20,514 nt of DNA from Chara braunii. Lineage: Eukaryota; Streptophyta; Charophyceae; Charales; Characeae. The stretch spans positions 204,204 to 224,717 of the forward strand of contig BFEA01000302.1 of the NCBI GenBank assembly GCA_003427395.1, written 5' to 3'. Position 1 is the stretch's first letter; each line of letters starts with the position of its first letter. Both the position numbers and the translations under genes were made by a program. Positions 1 through 8,275 of this stretch are shown piece by piece. The notes under the pieces are model-generated. The model was given only the letters and a program-made list of their open reading frames with translations. It was not told where the DNA came from and did no database searches.

Positions 1-59
<59 letters not shown>

Positions 60-110
60 GCACGCACTCACGCACACACTCACTCACTCACTATCAATCA
101 ATCAATCAAA
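1..110. repeat. (CA)n microsatellite grading into CACT/ATCA repeats
   Basis: The window opens inside an almost pure CA dinucleotide run of at least 54 bases. It degenerates into CACG, CACT and then ATCA units up to about position 110. The left end is cut by the window, so the full length is unknown. Confidence 0.97.
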
Positions 111-1082
111 ACCCTTTTTTTAAGTTTTTTGTTCATTTATTTTCAAATTTTGCATCTTTGTTTTTTTTTAAACACCTCATTTCCCTTCAAAAAAAACAAA
201 TCCAATTCTTAAAAAAATACAGGGTACTCAGTGACCATATATCTCATGATAAAAAATGTGAAAAAAAAATCCAGCTTTTCTTTATATATATATTTTTAAT
301 TATGTTTAAATCGATTTTTGTTTTTGATTTCTTAAAAATCCTAAACAACGTCGGATTCCAAAACAAAAAATATAGGGGTGTAGGGTTTTCGAAGCCCTAC
401 ACCCTCATATATATATATTTTTTTTGTTGAGTATTTTTAGGGGTAAAACAAAATATTTAAAAAACCAGGCCGCGGACGGGGTCTCGTTGGCCGCGGCCGT
501 GGCCGGGATTTTCGGCCGCAGCGGCCAAAATGCCCGCGGCCGGTGTCACATAGCTGCTGACCCCACTTCGGCCCAGCCCCGATGCTTGTGGCACGAAGGT
601 CTTGGTTCGGCTCACGGCCTGCAGTCCGCACCACTCGTCGAGGCCGTGGAAGAATTTTCATCGGTGGGCAACTGCCCTGTTGCACTATGCACTACGCGGG
701 CTTTAAACACTGCCTCAAATAGAAACTAGGGTAGCGATTTTTGAATGGTGGCACCGATAGTTAGATCTGACGTCGGCCATAATCATGCAGCCTCCGTGCG
801 CGTGTACGTGCCACAGTCAAATGTACTGATCAAGAGAAAGAATCAAATAATCTTATCTAATAAAAAACAAAAGTTGGTTGGCAGATTGATGACAATTGTG
901 CTGTCTCTTACAATATCCATAAGAAAAACCACGCGCGCCTCAAAACTGTGCGCCCACGCACTCTCTCCTTTCCCTCTGAACACAGAGTTGGTCACAAAAC
1001 GAAAAAAATTGGCCACGGCTCGCGCGGCGCACCCAATTTTTGTGCCAAAACCCATCCCTGTCATTTGCAAAAACCAAGGCGG
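111..1082. other. Intergenic, no gene supported
   Basis: Positions 111-460 are very AT-rich. Positions 465-575 switch abruptly to a GC patch built from repeated GGCCGCGG/CGGCCGC-like motifs. The short open frames here show no recognisable domain and overlap each other on both strands. I see no gene. The GC patch could be a CpG-rich repeat fragment. Confidence 0.6.
376..404. repeat. Perfect inverted repeat, 10-bp arms
   Basis: GGGTGTAGGG at 376-385 is the exact reverse complement of CCCTACACCC at 395-404, with a 9-nt loop between. It is a GC-rich hairpin in otherwise AT-rich DNA and is flanked by TATA-like tracts on both sides. It could be a small foldback element or the remnant of one. No function is assigned. 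Confidence 0.8.
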
Positions 1083-1100
1083 ATACCCTTGTAAGGGTAT
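1083..1100. repeat. 18-bp near-perfect palindrome
   Basis: ATACCCTT and AAGGGTAT are perfect inverted 8-mers separated by GT. The palindrome lies just beyond the 3' end of the U2-headed repeat on the minus strand. It might be a foldback or a protein-binding site; there is no direct support for either. Confidence 0.7.
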
Positions 1101-1129
1101 TCACGCCCACAGCGCCCTCTCGTCCAATT

Positions 1130-1471
1130 GGGAGTAGGGTGGGGGCGCCAATAGGGGTCCTGGCTAACGCATAGTCACAGTCTCACAGACCGTCGACCGA
1201 GCATTTTGCCAGTAGCTGATCCTTTGCACTTATCGCCCTCTCGTGCGGAGCCGCATCCATCCACCATGCGGGAAACCCCTCGTTCGCCTCTCCCGGGGTT
1301 GCGATCCCTTTTTCTTCTTCTTCAGAATCTTTTTTTTTCTTTTTGAGGCTAATTCTTTGAATCCCAACCAATCCAATCACCTTTCGACTCTGGACAGGAC
1401 CATAGATCAGATACTAAACTGATCAGAACAGATGCTACTCTTGATCTTAGTCAAAAGGCCGAGAAAGGTAT
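1130..1471 (-). mobile_element. U2-snRNA-headed composite repeat (SINE-like)
   Basis: Read on the minus strand this starts with about 72 nt of U2 snRNA (1471 to 1400). It continues through about 55 unrelated nt, an A-rich stretch at about 1350-1316, and a 3' segment (about 1225 to 1130). That segment is homologous to 2817-2884 in the tRNA-headed element on the plus strand: both contain CAGCTACTGGCAAAATG, then a GCGTT(A/G)GCC block, then a C-rich block. Two different small-RNA heads joined to one core is the hallmark of a modular SINE family. snRNA-headed SINEs are known in other lineages, but I do not recognise this one. The A-rich stretch could instead mark the end of a simple truncated U2 retrocopy inserted next to an older repeat. 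Confidence 0.5.
1400..1471 (-). ncRNA. U2: U2 snRNA 5' half, probable pseudogene
   Basis: The minus strand from 1471 begins ATACCTTTCTCGGCCTTTTG and keeps the U2 5' stem-loop, the branch-site region and stem IIa to about nucleotide 72. Several normally invariant bases differ. The branch-point-pairing GUAGUA is GTAGCA (1438-1433), and TTTTGGCTAAG is TTTTGACTAAG. After stem IIa the homology stops: I find no AUUUUUG-type Sm site and no stems III or IV. A TATA-like TTCTATAG lies about 22-30 nt upstream on the minus strand (about 1492-1499). I cannot see a clear plant upstream sequence element. This best fits a 3'-truncated retrocopy or SINE head rather than a working spliceosomal gene. Confidence 0.85.
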
Positions 1472-1510
1472 AGGTTCTTATTCTGGAGTCCTATAGAATA
1501 GCAGCCCAAA

Positions 1511-2262
1511 ATGGTCATGCAATGGACCTCTCACAATTCCATGCCCAAATCGGCGATTCGGCGAGTTTGCAGACACAAGCAGATCACTCACATGAGAGCT
1601 CACAGCCTCACACCAAGACCAGAAAATGAAACCGGAATCAGCGCACCAAAGAATTGCTGCACCCGGTGCACCGAAATTATCATATTATACAAAGAAATGG
1701 TTTGAGTGTTGAAGCGGTATGTGCCGTGCCCGACTTCCAACTCCCAACACTCAGAAAAGTCCCGGCAGTCAGGTGTGTAACCGAATCCCGTCTCCCTTGG
1801 TGTGACCCTCTCTCTCTTTTTGTCTTGACTCTCACTCTCCTCAGCCTCTCGGCTGTTCTCTCTCCCCCTCTTGCTTTCCCTACTTGGATCTACCCTGAAT
1901 ACACCCGTGATGTACCACCTTGCCCTCTGCAACTATGGCCGCCTTCTTCCTCCTGCTAAACCCAGCTATGGTTGTCTTCTCCCTTGCCGAGCGCTTGCTT
2001 CTCCCTCAACGCCTCCATCTGTCCAAGACGCATTATTGCACAAGCAACTAGCACTGTCTAGCAGCACTTCCACAACTTGCGAACAAACAACTAGTGTGCC
2101 TTTTGCGCTGCAGCAACTATAAATAGAGGTCACCAACTTGAACTGCCTGATTCAGGGTCGCCCGGGCCTGTCTGCTGTATGTTTTTGTTGTTCCAGAAGT
2201 CTCCAAACTTTCTTGGGACGCTGCTGCAAAATTGGAGTCTTGGCCCTTGGGACTACCGACCT
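1511..2262. other. No supported gene
   Basis: Several short overlapping frames exist on both strands, many of them Ser/Leu-rich from CT-rich DNA (1800-1880). None has a recognisable domain, signal peptide or convincing splice structure. I regard them as chance. Confidence 0.5.
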
Positions 2263-2391
2263 GAGCTGCGACGCTTCAGTACCTGACTCTACCAGACTCA
2301 GCGCCGGACTGAGGTCATTGAGCTGCGACGCTTCAGTACCTGACTCTACCGGACTGAGCTGCGAGGCTTCAATACCAGACTCTACCGGACT
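2263..2391. repeat. 36-bp minisatellite, three units
   Basis: The unit begins GAGCTGCGACGCTTCAGTAC and ends CTACC(A/G)GACT. Copies start at 2263, 2320 and 2356. A 21-bp spacer separates copies 1 and 2, while copies 2 and 3 are directly abutting. A looser GGGAC-rich repeat follows to about 2510. Confidence 0.9.
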
Positions 2392-2592
2392 GCGACGTTG
2401 GCTCGGGGACTCTACTGACCCCTAGGACTCGACCTACTGGGACCTAGTAGGCCTGGGACCATCTGGGACTGGGTCTAACTGGGACTCTGGGACCAGGACC
2501 CGGGACTTGTGCTACACTGCTACGTGAAATCCTTTCTTTTTTTTCAAAAAAAAATTTCCCGACGGGAAATCCTTTCAGTACAAAGGAAACAG

Positions 2593-3003
2593 TGGCCTAG
2601 CTCAGTTGGTCAGGCATGCAAGTGGCATTCAGCAGGTTGTGGATTCGTACCCCACAACCCCGGTGATAGTCCGCTTGATACCTCTGATCGGTATTAGCAG
2701 GGTCCTTCGCCAACACGGGTTGAGTGTGAGTGGGTTGTGTGTGGTGCGTGGGAGAGTGTTGGCCTTAGACACTTTTGTTATTCGGTTGGGGGTGGGGGAC
2801 GATGAAAAGGGAGGCGCAGCTACTGGCAAAATGTTCGGTCTTTGCGTTGGCCGGACCCCCACCGGCGGCCCCACCCCATCCTTGACACCATGGTTGGGGT
2901 GGGGGGCAACATACATCCCCTCTGATTGCTGGAGGCAGACAGCAAAGCTATGTTCCCAGGGGTCCCCTGTATAAGCCTTAGGAGTAGTGGTAGGTAGGTA
3001 GGA
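2593..3003 (+). mobile_element. tRNA-derived SINE
   Basis: The head resembles a tRNA. It has a perfect A-box, TAGCTCAGTTGG (2597-2608), and about 35 nt later a T-arm-like TGTGGATTCGTACCCCACA whose 5-bp stem (TGTGG/CCACA) is intact. The B-box is slightly decayed (GATTCG in place of GGTTCG). About 150 nt of unrelated body follows, then the core shared with the U2-headed element (2817-2884), and then a tail ending in GTAGGTAGGTAGG, which also occurs at 7521-7577 on the other strand. A-box, B-box, body and simple-repeat tail fit a SINE of about 410 bp. The element boundaries are inferred from these landmarks; I found no clear target-site duplication. Confidence 0.65.
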
Positions 3004-3252
3004 ACCAAAGGTGAGATGCATCTAAAGGTGACATGCATCCCCTCTGATAGCTGGAGGGAGACACCAAAGCTATGTTCGCAGGGGTCCCCTGTATAAGCCT
3101 TAGGAGTAGTGGTAGGTAGGTAGGAACCAAAGGTGAGATGCATCTAAAGGTGACATGCATCCCCTCTGATAGCTGGAGGGAGACAACAAAGCTATGTTCG
3201 CAGGGGTCCCCTGTATAAGCCTTAGGAGTAGTGGTAGGTAGGTAGGAAGTAA
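2914..3252 (+). repeat. 121-bp tandem repeat, about 2.8 units, of a SINE tail
   Basis: The segment starting CATCCCCTCTGAT(T/A)GCTGG recurs at 2914, 3035 and 3156, an exact 121-bp period. Each unit carries AGCTATGTTC(C/G)CAGGGG, then CTGTATAAGCCTTAGGAG and the (GTAG)n run. Units differ by only a few bases, so the amplification is recent. The array runs directly into the LINE fragment at about 3255. Confidence 0.95.
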
Positions 3253-3254
3253 AG

Positions 3255-3938
3255 GTGAATTGCAAGAATTGGAAACTAACCGAACCGATCAAGCGGAGGT
3301 GGGATAGAGACTCACCACTTGACATGGAACACCTTAGGACGCTAAGGTCGGCCACCTACTCGACTATTCGACCCACTAATCTGCGAGCGCTGCAGTGGCA
3401 GATCATCCACATGTGTCTACCCACCCCGGACTGGATTATGTCGAGAACAAACTTGGAAGAACGGGGCGTGCTGTCCCCGCTCTGCACCTACTGCAGAGGG
3501 GCTTTCCCCAGGAAAAGAGCCACGCTTGAACACTGCTTGCTGGACTGCACTATGGTGGCCCAGCTTTGGCAATGGTGGGATGCAGCATGGCACTATCTCA
3601 CGGGCAGCCACCTGCCGTGGGACCTTAAGACCATCTTGCTGGGGGAAAAGCCCCCACAAGTGGCAACGTGGACACCCTTCAGCCTTAACTTGCTGGAAGT
3701 AACGCGACTGCCGATGTTAATGGCTGCCTGGCGGATGAGATGTGCATACGAGCACAGACAACACACGTATGGATATATGGAAGCTCGGGCCTCGATACTT
3801 GAGACAATCACCGTAAACACACAAGCGGCCTGGCAGGAACTCACAATAATGCTCCAGAAAGAACCAGACTTAACCAAAAGGAGCGAGCTTTCTGATAACT
3901 TTCGGACTGTCTGGGTGGACAACGCAGAGAGTCTTTGA
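3255..3938 (+). CDS. LINE ORF2 C-terminal fragment with zf-RVT domain
   Basis: The frame encodes 227 residues resembling the region downstream of the reverse transcriptase in plant non-LTR retrotransposons (zf-RVT). Residues 43-110 contain LRALQWQIIHMCLPT, then a Cys2-His-Cys knuckle: C77-x2-C80, H93-x4-C98, followed by the aromatic LWQWW. This knuckle is thought to help bind template RNA during target-primed reverse transcription. There is no endonuclease or catalytic YADD motif, so the element is severely 5' truncated and cannot move by itself. The listed ATG is simply the first Met in the fragment, not a true start. The frame ends at a normal stop with an Ala/Leu/Glu-rich tail. It sits directly after the 121-bp SINE-tail array, which could mean an insertion into the array or co-retroposition. 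Confidence 0.8.
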   Translation: MNCKNWKLTEPIKRRWDRDSPLDMEHLRTLRSATYSTIRPTNLRALQWQIIHMCLPTPDWIMSRTNLEERGVLSPLCTYCRGAFPRKRATLEHCLLDCTMVAQLWQWWDAAWHYLTGSHLPWDLKTILLGEKPPQVATWTPFSLNLLEVTRLPMLMAAWRMRCAYEHRQHTYGYMEARASILETITVNTQAAWQELTIMLQKEPDLTKRSELSDNFRTVWVDNAESL

Positions 3939-5050
3939 CTCTTTGCGAACTAAATCAACCCAACCAGCTGCGGTGGAAGCAGTGGTTGGCTACGGAACCA
4001 CAATGGGAACGCTTACATAGAAGCTACTTTCAGTTCTTGTTCCGACCGACCAACTTCATCATGCTCCCTGGCTTAAGTACACTGTAACTGCTCCCTCCTC
4101 CCTTTGGTGGTCCCCCCCCAGCGAACTGTCCCCGTCCCCGTTCCCCCCCTCTCTCCCACCTCTACACCCACTTCCCGCCCCTCTCCCGCCCACCCCTGAT
4201 CCTCTCATTCTCATTCAAAGCCGGCCAAGCAGGGTCTTCCCCACTGGAGAATGCAGCTGAAGGGAACACCCCCTGGTGACAAGACGATGAGGTCATTGCC
4301 CACAGCCCATCACTGATGCCACCCTACGCGGAGCTTTGGAAGGCGCCCTACAACGACTAGCAGACCTCAAGGATATTAGCTGGTTTCCCGCAGCTGGGAG
4401 GCAGGGACAGGGTTACACAATCAAATTCTACTTCAAAGACAACGACACAATGTTCATTCACTGGTAGGGGGCTCTGGGAGGGCGGGAAGTAGGGGGGACA
4501 AGGGCTTTGGGAGGGAAGGAACTTAGTGGGCAAGAGACGGCCTAGCACTGCTGAAAGGGTTTTGGATCTTAGGGAAAGGTGGAAGGGTTTTGGGTCTTAG
4601 GGAAAGGTGGAATAGAGGGGGACTAAGGTTGGCGCCCAATAAAGCATTGTAATGACCACACTGCTAGCATTCTACATACACAGCTTTGGCACCTACGGAT
4701 CATAGCGACAACACAGGGATGGGACAGCACAATACGGTATATGGACTATTTCATAGCACACCACATCAAGGATAGCACTGACAGGGAGCTGGGTAGCTTA
4801 CCGCCCACCTCCCCACAACACACGGATCCTGCAAACTTCGCACTCACAGCATAGATTACTTGGATCACATGGAAGTCCACAGCATAATTTACATTATACA
4901 TTGCAGGGACGCTGGACCCGATTTCCAGCAGGTGATGCTCCCCACTAATAGATGGAGCCATCTCGAGACTGCTAGGGGCGCCTGCTCGTACCAGCGTCCG
5001 TAGCAGCCGATCGGCCTGTTTTCTTTGAAAAAAAAAAAAAAAAAAAAAAA
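3939..5050 (+). mobile_element. Presumed LINE 3' region ending in poly(A)
   Basis: After the LINE stop codon there is no credible ORF. The stretch contains a C-rich, low-complexity block (about 4085-4200), an AATAAA signal at about 4639, and a run of 23 A at 5028-5050. That poly(A) run is a plausible end for an L1-type transcript. Alternatively the LINE ends near the AATAAA and the poly(A) belongs to a second retrocopy. Target-site duplications were not found. Confidence 0.45.
4555..4610. repeat. 28-bp tandem duplication
   Basis: Two adjacent 28-bp copies start AGGGTTTTGG(A/G)TCTTAGGG and end AAAGGTGGA. They differ at one base. Confidence 0.9.
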
Positions 5051-5262
5051 GCCCGCCGTTGGACACCACAGAGGAAACGAGGATGGACTATCATAGTTCG
5101 TAAAACAATAAATTGCATGGTATGATAATACAGTATTGATGGCAGACCTTCCGCGCTCATCGCGCGTGCCGTCGTGTGAAATGGCATCCATCGGTCTTGC
5201 CGAAGAAACGCTTGCTAACGCCCCGGCGCGAGTTGGCGGGGTTGACTTCCTGTAGCCGTCAG

Positions 5263-5269
5263 TATATAA
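5263..5269 (+). promoter_or_regulatory. TATA box of the receptor gene
   Basis: TATATAA lies 106 nt upstream of the ATG at 5375. Typical spacing would put the transcription start near 5295, giving a 5' UTR of about 80 nt. This supports plus-strand transcription through the signal-peptide exon rather than through the long minus-strand frame on the same DNA. Confidence 0.5.
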
Positions 5270-5374
5270 CTGTTACAGTCAAAACGCAGTAACAAGTCAC
5301 CACGAACCTTTTTTCTCCTCCCCCCGCCGACGGGCCGCCGTGAGACCCCACACGGCAAACGTGAACGAGGAGGA

Positions 5375-5729
5375 ATGAGAATGATGCCGTTTGGAGGAAG
5401 GAAAGCAATGGCTGACGACCGGCACTCAGCAGTGGTGCCGGCTCTGCTGGGCTTCTTACATATCTTGCCGTCTGTCGAATGGAACTTTCTCTGGGGAGAA
5501 GAAGAAGTTCAAGAACGTGCATGCAATGCATGGAGGCTGAGCAGGGGTCCCAGTTGGACTGGGCGCTCGAAACGCCGTCGACGCCTTGTGGCTGCAGCAG
5601 CTGCCTTCTGCTCGATGATTCTGCTACACACACTGCGGCCATCGTCATCACTAGTCCAAGCACAGTCCGAAGTGGAGGCTCCCGATCCCGCCCATAGCAA
5701 AGAAGAACATCGCCGCGCAGCAGCTGTTG
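5375..5729 (+). CDS. Exon 1: signal-peptide exon of malectin-like/LRR receptor
   Basis: The plus frame from ATG 5375 runs about 118 codons to a good 5' splice site, TTG|GTGAGA (5729/5730, phase 1). It contains a basic stretch (SKRRRRL), then a hydrophobic segment (LVAAAAAFCSMILLHTL), then VQAQSE, a plausible signal-peptidase site. That matches the secretory entry expected of a cell-surface receptor. The phase-1 end joins exactly to an acceptor at 8016-8017, with two bases before the malectin-like frame. Other in-frame ATGs at 5384 and 5408 are possible starts. The signal would lie unusually far (about 70 residues) from the first Met, so the true start may be internal or on a missing exon. The minus strand also has an open frame here; I prefer the plus strand because of the TATA box and the splice phase. 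Confidence 0.5.
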
Positions 5730-5742
5730 GTGAGAAAACCTC

Positions 5743-5857
5743 TACCTTCTTCCTCCGAATACAACGTACGGTCATTAAAGCTGTATTTAGAATGAAAGAT
5801 ACCCCAAATACAGCTATAAATTTAATGAACGTACATTGTATTGGGGGGAAGAAGGTA
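5743..5857. mobile_element. MITE-like foldback (Tc1/mariner or Stowaway type)
   Basis: An imperfect hairpin with arms of about 44 and 50 nt starts CCTTCTTCC after a TA and ends GGAAGAAGG before a TA, with a 17-nt loop at 5789-5805. TA duplications plus long terminal inverted repeats are typical of Stowaway/Tc1-mariner MITEs. It sits 13 nt inside the presumed first intron. The arm pairing would also fit a miRNA-type precursor, but mismatches and the 6-nt bulge favour a decaying MITE. Confidence 0.75.
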
Positions 5858-6212
5858 GTCACTTTGCCGTTTTCTCTATTAACACCCCAAAAGTTTGGAC
5901 CATTTCTTCATTTGTTCGAGTCACTTTCTGTTTATGCGTTTTTCGCAAGCTTTGGTAACCAAACGCACATACTTTCCAGTAGGTATCGTCATCCTGGCCG
6001 TCTCTGTGAGACGACTTGAATCGGAGTTGTTCTTCGGTTCTGTCGCTTGGCGATGCTGCTATCCAGCTGCCGCCGTTCATACTTTTGTCAGTCTGTGACT
6101 ATGTGTCAGATTTTTCGAGTCGAATGAGCAGATGCCGCTCGCATCCGTTTTTGTTGAACAGAATTAAACTTCGGGTTTTCCTTTCAGAAACCTTTCGAGC
6201 GCAATAAAAGCG

Positions 6213-6248
6213 AGCGAGAGAGAGAGAGAGAGAGACAGAGAGAGAGAC

Positions 6249-6304
<56 letters not shown>

Positions 6305-6305
6305 N

Positions 6306-6369
<64 letters not shown>
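6213..6369. repeat. (GA)n microsatellite with an assembly N
   Basis: About 155 bp of nearly pure GA dinucleotides, with a few GACA interruptions at the start and one undetermined base at 6305. The Ser-Leu frame on the minus strand is an artefact of this tract. Its true length is probably uncertain. Confidence 0.98.
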
Positions 6370-6372
<3 letters not shown>

Positions 6373-7154
6373 TCCTTGATTTTCCCGAAATATTGTAGTT
6401 CAATACGAGACTACGAGTCAATAAAGTCGGCGGGTTTCGACGAGATCTGTGCAAGGATTCACTATCTCTAAAGGAAAAATCGACGGTTTTGACTAGAAGA
6501 GTAATCGAGGATCAAACGTTTGATCAACTTTGATGGGAGTTCAACCTCAAACTTCCGGAGTAACTGTTGTTCGATTACATAATTCACATTCTCCGCCGAA
6601 TCTCCGGATATAACGACTTCGGTCGCCGAAACTCGGCAATATCGGTATGGTTAGTTACGTGAGCACCTGCATGTTGAGAGTTTTTTTGTTTCTTTTTTTT
6701 TTTCTTTTTTGGGAATGTTGAGAGCTTTCTCTTCGGAGCCTTTTCCCATTTTTACGATACTACAAATTTTACGCGATAGTAATAATGGCAGGGATGTTTG
6801 TTTTAGCTGTAGGGAGAACGGGGGGCTGGTCCCATCAGCAAAGCGGATTGGATTTAATTCGTGAATGTGGATGTGTTCTTGGAGAGATGCAGAGAGTTGC
6901 GATTCATCTGCTTTTCTGCATCTCTGCTCAAAACACGTCTAGATTCAGAAATTAAACGGAATTTAAACCCAATCCTTTTTGCTAATGTGACCAGGCCCTG
7001 GCTGCTGACAACGCAGACGGTTTGTAATGCGGTTTGTGCTCGTTTTGGGAGTACTGCCGAGTGCCGACAACTCCGAAGCTCTTTTCTGTGCTCATTCTAA
7101 TGCATTCTTTTGTGTGCTTCTCAAATTGTTCAGGCCTCATACAGCTGACAGGAG
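6370..7154. other. Intron 1 interior, no element recognised
   Basis: This is ordinary AT-balanced sequence with short T-rich runs (about 6678-6708). The frames at 6861-7100 and 7034-7321 lack domains. I see nothing further that I can support. Confidence 0.5.
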
Positions 7155-7303
7155 TTTTTTTTTTTTTTCCGTTTTCTTACAAAGGAGGTAGCTTCTACTC
7201 GAATTGCATTCAGCGGAGTCAGTCGGGATTCGAACTTGTGACCTGTTTATTAGCAGTTACATTTGTCACGAATTTGTGTACGACTGTACCATTCACCCAG
7301 TGC
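7155..7303 (-). mobile_element. tRNA-derived SINE with poly(A) tail
   Basis: On the minus strand the sequence CACTGGGTGAATGGTAC (A-box-like, about 7301-7285) is followed by a strong B-box/T-arm, CAAGTTCGAATCCCG (about 7237-7223). A short body follows, ending GTAAGAAAACGG and a run of 14 A (7168-7155). The 80-nt spacing suggests a class II (Leu/Ser-type) tRNA head with a long variable arm. It has no resemblance to the GTAG-tailed family. Confidence 0.7.
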
Positions 7304-7520
7304 ACATGGGGGAATTGTTAACCGGTAAATTCGCCTTGAGCTCTGGTATCGTAACTGACAACTTCGAGGTTGTTATTTTCCTGTCTGGATTTTTTTTCTT
7401 TTTTTTGGTTTTTTTGAAAAAGCTGCCTTTTCCTCATCGGGGGACAGCCATATATTTTTCTCTCACTTCACATATTTTTTTAACTGGCGTGCTGCCATGT
7501 CATGGAACATATCTTTCTTT

Positions 7521-7577
7521 CCCTACCTACCTACCATTACTCCTAAGGCTATAGAAGACCCCTGCAAGCATAGCTTT
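7521..7577 (-). mobile_element. GTAG-tailed SINE 3' end
   Basis: The minus strand reads AGCTATGCTTGCAGGGGTC, then TATAGCCTTAGGAGTAAT and GGTAGGTAGGTAGG. This is clearly homologous to the 121-bp units at 2914-3252, with scattered substitutions. The element may extend upstream on the minus strand to about 7700, but I found no tRNA-like head there. Confidence 0.8.
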
Positions 7578-7810
7578 CTACCTCTCTTCGGTGAAGGGAG
7601 GTTACCTCTCTCGGTGCAGAGAAGTAACGGCATGTTTGCCCCTTTGCCCTAGCGTTGGGGCCTGGCTGACTGTCTGAAATTCTAAGGGCCTCGCCACACA
7701 ACTCTCGAAATGTGAAAAAGACAAAAAAATGTGGCGGGTGCATCTGGCCATGTTCTAGCGGGAAGTTCGCTCCCATTTTGCAAATTTCGAGAGCGGTGTG
7801 CCGATGCCCT

Positions 7811-7940
7811 AATTCATACCCGTGGATTCCTGTGTCGTTCCGGGTTGTTTGTGAGGGATTCCCGGCCTCAAGGTTTTGCTTTGATAATGGAATTCCTTGC
7901 GTTTTCCCAAAAAGAAATAAAAAACAATTCATACCCGTGG
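7811..7940 (+). mobile_element. Small retroposed insertion with 15-bp target-site duplications
   Basis: AATTCATACCCGTGG occurs at 7811-7825 and again, perfectly, at 7926-7940. The 100 bp between ends in an A-rich tail (AAAAAGAAATAAAAAAC). Flanking direct repeats plus a 3' A-tail are the signature of target-primed reverse transcription of a short RNA. The insert contains a CCGGG...CCCGG stem, but I do not recognise the parent RNA; it has no clear A or B box. The insertion lies about 80 bp upstream of exon 2. Confidence 0.7.
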
Positions 7941-8017
7941 GCCGTGGCTAACTTTCGTTCTCGAAAGCAGAATTTATTGAAAATTTAATTAAAGTGTGAC
8001 CTTCTAATACCTGTGAG

Positions 8018-8158
8018 TCTGTGTGTATGCTGCCGATGACGAGGTCGGGATACGGATCAACTGTGGCGGTCCGACATTCGTTGACAGCAGAGGGCGGCGG
8101 TGGGAGGCTGATACTGACTTCTTATCGAGAGGCGGGTCAAGTGTCGGCTGCATATTTA
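8018..8158 (+). CDS. Exon 2: N-terminal part of malectin-like domain 1
   Basis: The frame reads GIRINCGGPTFVDSRGRRW followed by EADTDFLSRGG. This is the canonical opening of a plant malectin-like domain (R-I-N-C-G-G, F-x-D, G-R-x-W). Such domains sit outside the cell and bind cell-wall carbohydrates or peptide ligands in receptor kinases. The acceptor AG at 8016-8017 leaves two bases, completing the phase-1 codon of exon 1. The donor is uncertain: GTAAGC at 8159 is the best match to consensus (phase 1), and GTCAAG at 8136 (phase 2) would join in frame to acceptors at 8292 or 8301. The polypyrimidine tract before 8018 is weak, so the upstream border may also shift. Confidence 0.75.
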
Positions 8159-8275
8159 GTAAGCTCAGGATTCTTAGCGCCGCCGATCCTTTGAGCGATC
8201 GCGGTGGTGGTCCTGGTGGACATGCGCGGTCTGAGACTCTGAGCCAGGCAGGACTACAGTAGTACTAGGTCGTAG

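Noticed and set aside
2629-3355. Overlapping minus-strand ORFs in the 121-bp array
   Set aside because: They repeat the same peptide because the DNA is tandemly repeated; there is no domain or start context.
5259-5663. Minus-strand 134-codon frame with a signal-peptide-like start (MLGLVMTMAAVCVA)
   Set aside because: It overlaps exon 1, has no domain, and the TATA box and splice phase favour the plus strand. It is kept in mind because the hydrophobic start is real.
6164-6454. Ser-Leu repeat protein on the minus strand
   Set aside because: It is translated from the (GA)n microsatellite and contains an N.
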